Shown here: one piece after another, positions 8,853 to 18,178 of the stretch
Numbering within the stretch: position 1 is the stretch's first letter
Layout: the number at the start of each line of letters is the position of its first letter
Source of the DNA: Rhodoferax ferrireducens T118
GTDB taxonomy: Bacteria > Pseudomonadota > Gammaproteobacteria > Burkholderiales > Burkholderiaceae_C
Length of the DNA stretch: 64,000 bases
Assembly: GCF_000013605.1 (NCBI RefSeq)
Contig: NC_007908.1
Coordinates: forward strand, 248,001-312,000
Reading direction: 5' to 3'
Translations under genes and position numbers: made by a program
The notes under the pieces: model-generated
Told to the model about the DNA's origin: nothing
The model's database searches: none
Seen by the model: the letters and a program-made list of their open reading frames with translations, nothing else

Positions 8853-9884
8853 ATGACGCGCGCTTATCGCTTTGCCATGGCACTGGGACTGCTGCTTGCG
8901 CTAGGCGTGTTGGGCGCTTGCGCGCCGCTCCCGCCCAAGCCAGCGGATCAGGCGCCGTTGGCGTGGCCGGACCTTCCCAATCCACCGCGCATTACCTTCG
9001 TCAGGCAATTTTCCAAGCCGGATGATTTCAGCATTGGCAAGGGTTTTTTCCAACGTCTGGGAGATCTGCTCTTCGGTGCCCGTGGAGAGCGGCTGATCCG
9101 ACCCTTGGCGGTGGTCACGAACAACGGTGTGGTGTTTGTCGCCGATCCTGGTGCCAATGGTGTGCACCGTTTCGATCAGACGAAGGCGCGCTACGATCTG
9201 ATCGTCGGTGAAGGCGGCCAGGCCTTGCCTTCGCCTGTGGCCCTGGCACTGGGTAGTGCGGGCGAGGTGTACTTGACCGATTCCAACCGCGCCCAAGTGC
9301 TGGTGATTCAGCCCGGGGCCGCAATGGCGACGCCGCTGGCGCTGCCGGACATGGCTCAACCCACTGGAATCGCGTTTGACAAGAGCAATGGCAATCTCTA
9401 TGTTGTCGATACTGGTGCACATCGCGTCAATGTGTTTAAGCCGGATGGCACCTTGGTCTTCAGTTTCGGTGCGCGCGGCGATGGTGCCGGGCAGTTCAAT
9501 TACCCGACGATGATTTGGTTTGATCGCGGCGGACGCTTGTACGTGACTGATTCTCTCAATTTTCGCATTCAGATGTTCAGCCGTAACGGCAAGTACCTGA
9601 GTGGCTTTGGGCAAGTGGGTGACGGTTTGGGTGACAACATACGCCCGAAGAGTGTCGCCACCGACAGCCATGGGCACGTCTACGTCGTCGACGCGTTGCA
9701 CAATGCGCTGCAAATTTTCGATGTGCTAGGCAGATACCTTCTCTCGGTCGGCTCAATAGGCAATGATCGCGGTGAGTTCTGGCTGCCTGCCGGAATTTTC
9801 ATAGATGAAAACGACCTGATTTACATTGCCGACTCGTACAACCAGCGGGTCCAGGTATTTCGCTATATTGGAGGACCGTCGTGA
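8853..9884 (+). CDS. Second NHL-repeat beta-propeller lipoprotein
   Basis: A 343-residue protein whose signal ends in the lipobox VLGAC, followed by NHL blades: RPLAVVTNNGVVFVADPGAN, QPTGIAFDKSNGNLYVVDTG, YPTMIWFDRGGRLYVTDSLN and RPKSVATDSHGHVYVVDALH. It is a paralogue of the protein at 5580-6734; the pair brackets the barrel gene. AAGGAG at 8835-8840 serves either the ATG at 8853 or an in-frame TTG at 8847. The gene overlaps the following twelve-haem gene by four bases, so the proteins are translationally coupled. Probably an outer-membrane lipoprotein handling or docking secreted cytochromes (inference). Confidence 0.87.
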   Translation: MTRAYRFAMALGLLLALGVLGACAPLPPKPADQAPLAWPDLPNPPRITFVRQFSKPDDFSIGKGFFQRLGDLLFGARGERLIRPLAVVTNNGVVFVADPGANGVHRFDQTKARYDLIVGEGGQALPSPVALALGSAGEVYLTDSNRAQVLVIQPGAAMATPLALPDMAQPTGIAFDKSNGNLYVVDTGAHRVNVFKPDGTLVFSFGARGDGAGQFNYPTMIWFDRGGRLYVTDSLNFRIQMFSRNGKYLSGFGQVGDGLGDNIRPKSVATDSHGHVYVVDALHNALQIFDVLGRYLLSVGSIGNDRGEFWLPAGIFIDENDLIYIADSYNQRVQVFRYIGGPS

Positions 9885-11638
9885 TCAAGCACCAGTTCGC
9901 AGCGCTTGCCGCTGCGGCAACAATGGTCCTGCTGCTCTGGGCGGGTGCACCCGCTCAATCGGCGAGCATAGTTGCCAACAAGCACAATCTGTCGGCTACG
10001 GGTCCGGGCACGATCAAGGCCACATCTGAAGGCGAAGTCTGTGTGTTTTGCCACGTGCCACACAATTCACGGGCCACCGGTCCGCTGTGGAACCGCGACC
10101 AGCCGGTCGGCTCCTACACGCCCTACACCAGCAGCACACGCAAAATCTCCGCCCCCGGCCAGCCGACTGGTGCTTCACTCTTGTGCCTGAGCTGCCATGA
10201 CGGAACCATCGCGCTAGGCAAGGTCAGCAGCCGCACCGCCAACATCGCCATAGCTGGCGGCAAAAATAATTTCCTCCTCGGTGATCAAAGCTACATCGGC
10301 ACTGACTTGTCAGACGACCATCCGGTGTCTTTTCTTTATTCGAGCGTGCTCAGCAATACAGAGCTGCGCACCCCGACCGGCGCCGTGAAGCTCGACGCCA
10401 GCGGGCAGATGCAGTGCACCTCCTGCCACAGTCCGCACGACAATGCCAACGGCAAGTTTCTGGTGGTGAGCAACATCAAGTCGGGACTGTGCACCAACTG
10501 CCACAACAAGAGCTACTGGGCGGCCAGCGATCACCAGACCTCGACCAAGACCTGGAATGGCGTGGGGACCAATCCCTGGCTGCACACAACGAATACGCCC
10601 CAAAACGTCACCAACAACGCCTGCGAGAGCTGCCACCGGCCGCACACGGCGCCGGGCAGACAGCAACTGCTGAACAGTGCAACGGAAGAAACGAATTGCC
10701 TGGTATGCCACAGCGGCACGGTGGCGACATCGGCCAAGAATATCCAGATTGAGTTGAATAAAACTTCCCAACACAGCGTGGGCGCCTATCTGAATGTGCA
10801 CGATGCGGGCGAAGCCAACTTGATGACGACCGCTCACGTCGAATGCCAGGACTGCCATAACCCTCATTCTGCCAATAGCACAGCCGGCTCTGCACCTGGC
10901 ACCACGCCGATTGCGTTGCCGGGCTCACTCAGCAACGTGCGCGGCATCACCATCAGCGGTGCGGCGGTTAGCCCAGTCACGGCCGAGTACCAGATTTGTT
11001 TGCGCTGCCATGGTGACAGCACCAGCAGGACGCCGGCATCGCGCACCGCGCGCGTGATCGTGCAAACCAACACGCGGCTGGAATTCGATACTGCCAATCC
11101 GTCCTACCATCCGATTGCCGGCGTTGGTAAGGCGACCGGGGTAACCGGCAAGACGGTCCCCAGCCTGATTGCGCCCTGGACGACAACGAGTGTGATGAAT
11201 TGCAGCGACTGCCACAACAACAACGCGGGGCCAAACACCGGGGGCACTGGTCCCAACGGCCCGCACGGCTCCACCAATCCACTGTTGCTGGAGCGTTCCT
11301 ACGTGGTGACCGATCCGGCGACAGAAAGCGCCGCTAACTATGCGCTTTGCTACAAATGCCACAGCCGGACCGCCATTATTGGCACTGGCGCGGGTAGCTT
11401 CAAGGAACACAACAAACACATTGTTGGCGAGACGACCTCTTGCAACGTCTGCCATGACCCGCACGGCATCAGCAGTACCCAGGGCACGGCTCTGAGCAAC
11501 AGCCGATTAATCAATTTCCAAACTGGTGTTGTAACCAAGAGTGGCGCGCAGGCCATTCGCTGGGAGCGTGTGGGCACGACCGGCGGTCGCTGCTACCTGT
11601 CCTGTCATGGGAAAGACCACAACGGCTTGTCTTATTAA
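9881..11638 (+). CDS. Dodecaheme c-type cytochrome
   Basis: A 585-residue secreted cytochrome (signal ends GAPAQSAS). It has eleven CXXCH motifs (CVFCH, CLSCH, CTSCH, CTNCH, CESCH, CLVCH, CQDCH, CLRCH, CSDCH, CYKCH, CNVCH) and a final CXXXCH, CYLSCH. Residues about 30-205 repeat the module of the four- and five-haem proteins: HNLSATG, CHVPHN, PLWNRD, CLSCHDGTIA, GTDLSDDHP, CTSCHSPH, LCTNCH. The rest is a further eight-haem domain, so the protein looks like an OmcE-like unit fused to a larger haem wire. The GTG start at 9881 is preceded by GGAGG and overlaps the NHL gene stop. It is the best candidate for the extracellular or outer-membrane cytochrome of the conduit. Confidence 0.92.
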   Translation: MIKHQFAALAAAATMVLLLWAGAPAQSASIVANKHNLSATGPGTIKATSEGEVCVFCHVPHNSRATGPLWNRDQPVGSYTPYTSSTRKISAPGQPTGASLLCLSCHDGTIALGKVSSRTANIAIAGGKNNFLLGDQSYIGTDLSDDHPVSFLYSSVLSNTELRTPTGAVKLDASGQMQCTSCHSPHDNANGKFLVVSNIKSGLCTNCHNKSYWAASDHQTSTKTWNGVGTNPWLHTTNTPQNVTNNACESCHRPHTAPGRQQLLNSATEETNCLVCHSGTVATSAKNIQIELNKTSQHSVGAYLNVHDAGEANLMTTAHVECQDCHNPHSANSTAGSAPGTTPIALPGSLSNVRGITISGAAVSPVTAEYQICLRCHGDSTSRTPASRTARVIVQTNTRLEFDTANPSYHPIAGVGKATGVTGKTVPSLIAPWTTTSVMNCSDCHNNNAGPNTGGTGPNGPHGSTNPLLLERSYVVTDPATESAANYALCYKCHSRTAIIGTGAGSFKEHNKHIVGETTSCNVCHDPHGISSTQGTALSNSRLINFQTGVVTKSGAQAIRWERVGTTGGRCYLSCHGKDHNGLSY

Positions 11639-11726
11639 AGTGTGACAAAGCAGGAACATCCAACGTGAAGCAAGGGGCGCACAAAGGCATAGCGGGTAAT
11701 TGAAGGATCACGAGTCGGAAAAATGA

Positions 11727-12365
11727 ATGAAAAATACACCTAGTCTCAAGGCAAGCCTGGCATGGGCGTTGGCTCTGACCTTTACTTTCGCATTGCCGGT
11801 CCTGGCTCAGAACCGGGACAAGGACAAAGACAAAGACAAAGCATGCCTTGAGTGTCACGCCGCCGTCGCACAGAAGAAGGTGGTGCATGCGGCGGTTCAT
11901 ATGGGCTGCAACAGTTGCCATAATGAAGTCGAATTGAACACAGTGCCGCACAAGTCCAGAAGCAAGACCGCAAAAGAGCGCTCGGCCGAGAACGCCGCGA
12001 TGTGCGCCAATTGCCATGACAAGAAGTTGTTTGAAGGAAAAGTAGTTCACGCTCCAATTGCGGCGGGCGAGTGCAATGACTGCCACGACCCCCATGCATC
12101 GGACAACCTTGGACTCCTGAAGAAAGAGCCTGCGACGCTGTGCCTGGACTGCCATCCCGACATCAAGAAGGGTCCCCACGTCGTCGCCGGATTTACGCGA
12201 TCCGGGCATCCTCTGGGCGATGAAAAGAAAGAGGCGAAGGATCCGCTACGCTCGGGCAAGAAATTCTATTGCGGCAGTTGTCACGAGCCCCACAGCTCGG
12301 AACGTCCCAAGCTCAACCGCTTCGGCTTGGGCATGGTTGCCTGCCAGAAATGCCACGAGAAGTGA
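11727..12365 (+). CDS. Heptaheme c-type cytochrome
   Basis: A 212-residue protein with signal peptide ending FALPVLAQ, an unusual charged linker of alternating Asp and Lys, then seven CXXCH motifs: CLECH, CNSCH, CANCH, CNDCH, CLDCH, CGSCH and CQKCH. There are eight further histidines, enough for bis-His ligation of every haem. It ends two residues after the last haem motif. The ATG at 11727 is required because the ATG at 11723 is in a frame that stops at once. It is likely the periplasmic carrier that feeds or drains the outer-membrane cytochromes. It closes the island; the next gene is on the opposite strand. Confidence 0.9.
   Translation: MKNTPSLKASLAWALALTFTFALPVLAQNRDKDKDKDKACLECHAAVAQKKVVHAAVHMGCNSCHNEVELNTVPHKSRSKTAKERSAENAAMCANCHDKKLFEGKVVHAPIAAGECNDCHDPHASDNLGLLKKEPATLCLDCHPDIKKGPHVVAGFTRSGHPLGDEKKEAKDPLRSGKKFYCGSCHEPHSSERPKLNRFGLGMVACQKCHEK
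11817..11840 (+). repeat. In-frame hexanucleotide tandem repeat (GACAAR x4)
   Basis: Four tandem copies of GACAAG/GACAAA encode Asp-Lys four times between the signal peptide and the first haem motif of the heptaheme cytochrome. A six-base unit keeps frame when copy number changes, so the linker length could vary between strains. Confidence 0.8.
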
Positions 12366-12474
12366 TGCGCACGAATAGGCTCCGACGGAGCGTCTGATGA
12401 AAAGTGAGCGATGGCTGTGCAGGCCTCGGAGCGCGCGCCGCTTTTCACCAGAGACTTGGGAAAAGTTCACAGCG

Positions 12475-15400
12475 TTACTTCGCCACCAGCCCCAGTTTGA
12501 GCGGCACCGGCTTGCCAATGTCGGATTCGACCTTCTCAGGCGCCGCCGCGTCGGCGCGGGCGGGGTCGACGCCGGCTTCCTTGAGCGCTGCCAGAATCGC
12601 TTCGGCTCGCTGCGCACCCAGCTTGGCCAGGGCATCGGCGGCCAGCGGCTGGTTCTGGTTCAGGCGCTCCTGCAACTGGTTGTAGAAGGCACTGGCATCG
12701 GCCACCTGCGGTTCGCCCTGGATCATCTTGCCGACGCGCTGCCAGAGCGGCAATTTCGCCTGGGCCGCTGCGGTCTTGGTGTCCGGCATACTCGCCGCAG
12801 CAGCGGGAGCGCCGCCGCCTTCCGCTGCCTTTTTCTGCTTGTCGAGTTCCGCCTCGCCGAAGCGCTCGGCATACAGGTCGCGCATCGCGCCGCGCACCGC
12901 GCGATCGCTCAGGTTCAACGGACCGGGCTCTTCGCCTGCCTGGAGCTTGATGCCGGCACGGCGGGCGATCTCGACCCGCACTGCGCCCGCCCGCAAGGCG
13001 GCGCCATCGGCTGTTTCGCTGTACTGTGCGGGCACCGAGAGTTTCAGTTGCGCGCGCTTGCCCAGAATCTGAGCCACCTGCTTGAGCTTTTCGCGCTCCG
13101 GGGGCAGCAGCCTGTCGCTGCCGGCATCGAAGTCGATCGACTCCAGCTTCTCGCCGCTGACGCCCAGCAGGCTGCCCAACGCGCGGAACGGCGCGGTGAC
13201 GATCCTGGTCAGCAGGTTCCCGATGGCCTTCCAGATGATGGCGCCGTAGCTGAACTGCGGGTCACTGAGGTTGCCCGAGATTGGCAGGCCGAGGTCGATG
13301 CGGCCCTCGCTGTCCTTGAGGATGGCGATTGCCAGTTGCAGCGGCAGCTTGAGCGCATCGGGGCTGTCGACCCGCTCGCCCAGGGTCAGTTTGTCGATGA
13401 CGATCTGGTTGGCGCCTTCCAGCTGGCTGTCGCGTATTTTGTATTGCAGGTCCAGCGAAATCTTGCCCTCGGCGACCTTGTAGCCGGCGAACTTCATGCT
13501 GTAGGGTGAGGCCGGCACCATGTCGACATTCTTGAACACGACGTTGATGTCGGTGTTGTTGCGCGGCGCGAACGGGTTGAGCTCGCCGCGGATGCGCGCC
13601 AGGCCGAACTCGTCGACTCGGCCGTCAAGCTCGATCTGGCTGCGCGCCTCGCGGTTCGACGAGAGTCCGTTGATCACGCCGTTGAGCTCGTAGATCTTGG
13701 CGCTGAACTGCGGCCGCAAACTGAGATCGGTGAAGTCCAGCTTGGCGTTCTGCAGGCGCAGGCGCCGGATTCGAACCGGGAACGGGTCGTCGTCGGCCTT
13801 AGCCTTGGCCTGAGTCGGCACCTCGACTTTTGCGCCTGCATTGGGCTGCACCAGCAAGCGGGCCGCATTGAAGCTGCGATCGTCTTCGATGATCAGCGTG
13901 GCGTTGGGCTCGACGATACGCAATTCCGGGACGTCGAGCCGGTTGGGGTTGAGGCTGGCCGTGAACTTGTCGGCGCTGGCGTTCTTCCACGCGGCGAACA
14001 GGCCACCGTCCTCCTCGTTGAGCGTCAGCCCGGCAACGTTGAGCGCGCCGACGTAACGCAGGCTCGGGCTCTTGGCTGTGCCCGCGCCGGTGGTGAGCAG
14101 CCCTTGCGCGGAGACATTGCCGCGGGCGATTTTCAACTTCAGATAGTGGGCCAGGAGGGGCTGCAAGGGCGCCAGCGCGAGCTGCTTGAGACGCACATCG
14201 GCCTGCACTTCACCGTTGGCCGGGACCACGCTGCCTTGTGCCGTGAACTGCCCCCCTTCGCGCAGCTTCAGGTCGGTGTTGAACTTGACCGTCTGCTTGA
14301 GATCGCTGCTGGCGCCTTCGAGTTTCAGCGCAAGGTCGGTGACCTGAACCTTGACGCCGGCGCCCTCATCCGCAACATCGGCGCCGAACTTGCTTAATTC
14401 CACGGTCTTGGCCACGGCGACCCATGGCTTGCCGGCTGCCGCCGCAGCCTGCGGTCCGATCGCGCTGGATCGGGGCAATAACTCCATGAGATTGAGTTTT
14501 CCGTCCCGTGCGCGCACGAGCTGCAGTTGCCCGCCCTCGGCATAGAGGCGCCCGATGCTGGCCTGCCGGGCAGCGAGGTCAAGCATGCCGTCCGAGAAAC
14601 CCAGCTGCGCCAGCTTGAACGGCGCTTGCGCCCCGCTGGCCAGCGTCAGGCCAGCGAGTGAAAGGGCAGCCTGCGAGAGCTTCAGCTGGAAGTTGGCGCC
14701 TGCCTGCTCGGCGGCAACTTGCAGCTGCAGCCGCACTTTGCCCGCGTTCAACTTCAGCGGTGGTTTGGCCGTTTCGTCCACCGCGCTGACCGCCATCTGA
14801 TCGAATAGCACTTGCTTGACCGCCAGCTTCCAGTTGTTGACAGCCACCGCGGCAGCCGGCCCCGAGGCCGCCGGACCCGCGCTGGCGATCATGAGGTTCG
14901 TCAGATCGAGTTCGCCCTTGGCGTCGCGTTTGACACTGAGCTTGCCGCCGTCGGCGCGCACCTCGCCCACCGTCACCTGCCGGCGTGCCAGATCGGCGTT
15001 GACGTCGTTGATGTCCAGGCGCGTCAGCGCGGCGAAGGAATCGGTAACGCCTTCGCGCGCCAGCGCCAGATCGCGCAGCGACACCTTGGCGCCTTCCAGG
15101 CTGGCTTCAAACTTGCCGTCCGCGTAGGACAGGCTGTACGGCAAGGTGGCGGAAAGCTGCCCGGCTGCCACCCTTGCACGGGTGTACGACTTGAGATAAA
15201 CCGCCAGCTCCGGCAGCGAGGCGTTTTCGAGGGTCACTTCGCCGCTGGCGCGGATCGGGTTCACCGACGCAGTGCCCTTCCAGCGCATCTTGCCGCCGCG
15301 CGCGGACTGGGCCGTGAAAGTATGGGCGTCGTTCTGCTCCGGCAAGGTGCTGAAATTGCTCAGCGAAAAATCGATCGGCGCAAAGGTGTTGTCGTAACCG

Positions 15401-15909
15401 GCCCGCCGGTCGTGCATGTCCACCGTGCCCTGTTCCAGCGCGAGTTGCTCGACGATCACGCGTGGCAGGCTGGCGTCGGTGGACGCTTCGTGCGGTCGAC
15501 GCTCAAGCGTGGCCAGCAGCTCGGCGAGATTGAATTTGCCGTCGGGCGCGATCGCCAGGTTCGCGCTCGGTGCGGTGATGCGGATGTCGGAAAAACTCCA
15601 GGCACGCCGGATCAGGGATTTCCATTGCAGTGCCACGGCGAGTTTGCCGACCGCGAACAGCGGCGTGCCATCGGCCTCGGCCAGGCGCAAATCCTGCGCC
15701 TCCAGGCGCAAAGTGAAGGGATTGAAACGAACCTCGCCGATCGTCGCCTGGCGCGCCAGTTCGGTCTGCCCAAACTGGGGGACCTGATGCTTGATCAGCG
15801 GCGGAACCAGCCAAAACCCGGCCACCGTATAGGCAGCAAGCAGGCCCGCCGCGCCCGCCACCCACCGCTTCCACCGAATGTTTGTCCACTGCAAGCTCTG
15901 TCTGGCCAT
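12475..15909 (-). CDS. AsmA-like DUF748 domain protein
   Basis: A very large (1144-residue) protein with one N-terminal membrane helix (about 17-36, WVAGAAGLLAAYTVAGFWLV). A long repetitive beta-rich periplasmic region follows (IGEVRFNPFTLRLEAQDLRL, LRIVEPNATLIIEDDRSF), of the type found in AsmA/DUF748 proteins. Near the C-terminus (from about residue 920) is a stretch with the feel of an OmpA-like segment (DAGSDRLLPPEREKLKQVAQ). Such proteins act in envelope lipid or outer-membrane homeostasis, possibly as lipid-transfer bridges; the specific role here is unknown. It converges on the cytochrome series across a 109-base gap. Long open frames on the opposite strand are GC-driven shadows. Confidence 0.85.
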   Translation of the reverse strand: MARQSLQWTNIRWKRWVAGAAGLLAAYTVAGFWLVPPLIKHQVPQFGQTELARQATIGEVRFNPFTLRLEAQDLRLAEADGTPLFAVGKLAVALQWKSLIRRAWSFSDIRITAPSANLAIAPDGKFNLAELLATLERRPHEASTDASLPRVIVEQLALEQGTVDMHDRRAGYDNTFAPIDFSLSNFSTLPEQNDAHTFTAQSARGGKMRWKGTASVNPIRASGEVTLENASLPELAVYLKSYTRARVAAGQLSATLPYSLSYADGKFEASLEGAKVSLRDLALAREGVTDSFAALTRLDINDVNADLARRQVTVGEVRADGGKLSVKRDAKGELDLTNLMIASAGPAASGPAAAVAVNNWKLAVKQVLFDQMAVSAVDETAKPPLKLNAGKVRLQLQVAAEQAGANFQLKLSQAALSLAGLTLASGAQAPFKLAQLGFSDGMLDLAARQASIGRLYAEGGQLQLVRARDGKLNLMELLPRSSAIGPQAAAAAGKPWVAVAKTVELSKFGADVADEGAGVKVQVTDLALKLEGASSDLKQTVKFNTDLKLREGGQFTAQGSVVPANGEVQADVRLKQLALAPLQPLLAHYLKLKIARGNVSAQGLLTTGAGTAKSPSLRYVGALNVAGLTLNEEDGGLFAAWKNASADKFTASLNPNRLDVPELRIVEPNATLIIEDDRSFNAARLLVQPNAGAKVEVPTQAKAKADDDPFPVRIRRLRLQNAKLDFTDLSLRPQFSAKIYELNGVINGLSSNREARSQIELDGRVDEFGLARIRGELNPFAPRNNTDINVVFKNVDMVPASPYSMKFAGYKVAEGKISLDLQYKIRDSQLEGANQIVIDKLTLGERVDSPDALKLPLQLAIAILKDSEGRIDLGLPISGNLSDPQFSYGAIIWKAIGNLLTRIVTAPFRALGSLLGVSGEKLESIDFDAGSDRLLPPEREKLKQVAQILGKRAQLKLSVPAQYSETADGAALRAGAVRVEIARRAGIKLQAGEEPGPLNLSDRAVRGAMRDLYAERFGEAELDKQKKAAEGGGAPAAAASMPDTKTAAAQAKLPLWQRVGKMIQGEPQVADASAFYNQLQERLNQNQPLAADALAKLGAQRAEAILAALKEAGVDPARADAAAPEKVESDIGKPVPLKLGLVAK

Positions 15910-16126
15910 TGTTACCCCTTGATCGCCTCTTGTTCTGGAGGGCGGAAATCAGCGCCGCCGCTGTGAGTATGCCCCTTTGGCGGCTGAACTGGAAGCAGAC
16001 GGAAGGACCAGAGCGCGAGTCAATCGCATGAGCGACAGGAAGACCCATCGACCCATCGCGGGTGCCCTGTGCCAATGCAGCGTCAAGCGAGAATGGATTT
16101 TTTTGCCGTGCTCAAGATGAGCCACC

Positions 16127-18178
16127 TCATTGCCGAGCCATCGCCTCTGCCTGGATGGCTGTGAGCGCGATCGTAAACACAATGTCATCGACCAATGCGC
16201 CGCGAGATAAATCATTCACCGGCTTGCGCAAGCCCTGCAGCATCGGACCGACCGACACGACTTTCGCTGAACGCTGAACCGCTTTGTAGGTGGTATTGCC
16301 CGTATTCAGATCGGGGAATATAAAAACCGTCGCCTGCCCCGCAACCGCGCTGCCCGGCGCCTTCTGCTCGCCGACTTCACGCACGGCGGCAGCGTCGTAT
16401 TGCATCGGGCCGTCGAGCACCAACTCCGGCCAGCGGGCATGCGCCAGCGCGGTGGCCGTGCGGACCTTCTCGACATCGTCACCCGATCCGGATTCCCCGG
16501 TGCTGTAGCTGATCATCGCGACCTTGGGTTCGATGCCGAAGGCCAGTGCGCTGTCGGCGCTCTGCTTGGCGATATCGGCAAGCTCCTGGGCCGTCGGATT
16601 GGGGTTGATCGCGCAGTCGGCGTAAACCAGGACCTGCTCGGGCATCAACATGAAGAAGCAGGACGATACGATCGACGAACCCGGCGCCGTCTTGATCAAC
16701 TGCAACGCAGGGCGCACCGTGCTGGCCGTCGTGTGCACCGCGCCGCTGACCAAGCCATCAACTTCGCCGACTGCCAGCATCATGGTGCCGAGTACGACGG
16801 TGTCTTCCAATGCAACCAGGGCTTGCCCGGGCGTCAGTCCTTTGCTCTTGCGCAGTTCCACCATGGGCGCCACATAGCGTTCGGCGATCTCACTGGGTTC
16901 CAGTATCTCAAGCCCTTTTGGCAGCTCGATCCCCAGCGCGTCAGCCACCGAATGGATCACTTTGCGCTTGCCCAGCAAAACGCAGCGCGCGATACCTTTC
17001 TCGGTGCAAATAACGGCTGCACGGATCGTGCGGGGTTCGTCGCCTTCTGGCAGCACGATGCGTTTGTTGGCGGCCCGAGCCTTCTGAATCAACTGGTGGC
17101 GGAAGGCCGGTGGCGACACGCGCGCCGGTGCGGCACGCTCCAGTCCGGCAAAAATCATATTGCCATCAAGCTGTTCGGCCACGCTTTCGATCACGTTATC
17201 CATCCGGGCCAGATCGTCCTGCGGTACCGCCAGGGGCAAGCGGCTGATACTGGCGGCGGTTTCATAGCTGTCGCCGTCGGTGCGCAACACCGGCAGGCCG
17301 CTGTGAAAGGCGAGTGAGGCAAAGCGTTCGATCCGCGGGCTGATGGCGCTGTGGTGGGTCAGCATCAGGCCGGCCAGCTCAACGCCGTTGCTGGCCGCCA
17401 GCGCAGTGGCCAGTATCACATCGTCGCGGTCGCCGGCAGTGACCACCAGTGTGCCGGGTTTGAGGCGCGGAATGACTTCGGCCACGGAGCGCCCGCAGAG
17501 GACTGTTTCAAGCATGCGCCGGGTCGCGATGTCGCCCTCAATCATGACTTCAGCGCCCAGATGGCGGGCCACGTCGATCATGCGCGGCGCCGACAGCGCC
17601 GGATTGTTTTTGACGACGCCCCAGATCGGCACGCCGTCCAATTGCATGGCGGCGGCGGCTTCATCGAAGTCCGCAGGAGCACGGTTGAAGATGACTCCCA
17701 CCACGTTGCGACCGACATTGCGGATCTGGGCAATCAGGTAGTTGGTCTCGGCGATGCCCTGCGCGTCCGCGGCGCTGGCCACCAGGACCACATCGGCCTG
17801 CAGGCTTCGGGCGATCTGACCCGACAGGCGCGGAATGAATATCCTGCTCGGATCCGCATGAATACCTTCGACCAGCAGCACATCGGCCTCCTTGGTGCAG
17901 GACATGGCAAGGCTGACTATCTCTTCAAGCAGCTCATCCGTCTGGCCGCTGCTGACGCGTTGTGTCACCAGACTCATGGGCAAGGGGTCGGGCGTGTTCT
18001 GAAGATGACAGATGCTGCGTGCGAACAGGACCGAAGGTTCGGTGTCGGCCGTGCGCTTGGTGATCGGCTTGACAAACGCCACTTTCAGTCCGCGCCGCTG
18101 CAGCGCCCGCAAGAGACCGAGTGAAACCGAGGTCAGGCCGACGTTAGGTTGTGTCGGCGCCAGGAAATACGTACGCAT
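16127..18178 (-). CDS. pta: Phosphate acetyltransferase
   Basis: A 683-residue long-form enzyme that interconverts acetyl-CoA and acetyl phosphate. The N-terminal third is the BioD-like P-loop region (TYFLAPTQPNVGLTSVSLGL), the middle a DRTGG-like regulatory domain. The C-terminal 320 residues are the PTA/PTB catalytic domain (RIVLPEGDEPRTIRAA, GLVSGAVHTTASTVRPALQL, DLNTGNTTYKAVQRSA). Length matches the enterobacterial enzyme. No acetate kinase gene is adjacent, so its partner must lie elsewhere. The 256-base upstream gap (18179-18434) has an A/T-rich stretch suitable for a promoter but no site I can define. Confidence 0.95.
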   Translation of the reverse strand: MRTYFLAPTQPNVGLTSVSLGLLRALQRRGLKVAFVKPITKRTADTEPSVLFARSICHLQNTPDPLPMSLVTQRVSSGQTDELLEEIVSLAMSCTKEADVLLVEGIHADPSRIFIPRLSGQIARSLQADVVLVASAADAQGIAETNYLIAQIRNVGRNVVGVIFNRAPADFDEAAAAMQLDGVPIWGVVKNNPALSAPRMIDVARHLGAEVMIEGDIATRRMLETVLCGRSVAEVIPRLKPGTLVVTAGDRDDVILATALAASNGVELAGLMLTHHSAISPRIERFASLAFHSGLPVLRTDGDSYETAASISRLPLAVPQDDLARMDNVIESVAEQLDGNMIFAGLERAAPARVSPPAFRHQLIQKARAANKRIVLPEGDEPRTIRAAVICTEKGIARCVLLGKRKVIHSVADALGIELPKGLEILEPSEIAERYVAPMVELRKSKGLTPGQALVALEDTVVLGTMMLAVGEVDGLVSGAVHTTASTVRPALQLIKTAPGSSIVSSCFFMLMPEQVLVYADCAINPNPTAQELADIAKQSADSALAFGIEPKVAMISYSTGESGSGDDVEKVRTATALAHARWPELVLDGPMQYDAAAVREVGEQKAPGSAVAGQATVFIFPDLNTGNTTYKAVQRSAKVVSVGPMLQGLRKPVNDLSRGALVDDIVFTIALTAIQAEAMARQ

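Noticed and set aside
5640..9884. NHL proteins as regulatory or signalling enzymes
   Set aside because: Both have lipoproteins signals and only propeller blades, with no catalytic domain.
12397..15966. Long plus-strand open frames opposite the DUF748 gene
   Set aside because: They mirror the codons of a GC-rich minus-strand gene, have no ribosome binding sites or recognisable domains, and are rich in Arg and Gln.
16127..18178. Phosphate acetyltransferase as a sign of an acetate operon
   Set aside because: No ackA or other acetate gene is next to it, so no pathway claim beyond the enzyme is made.
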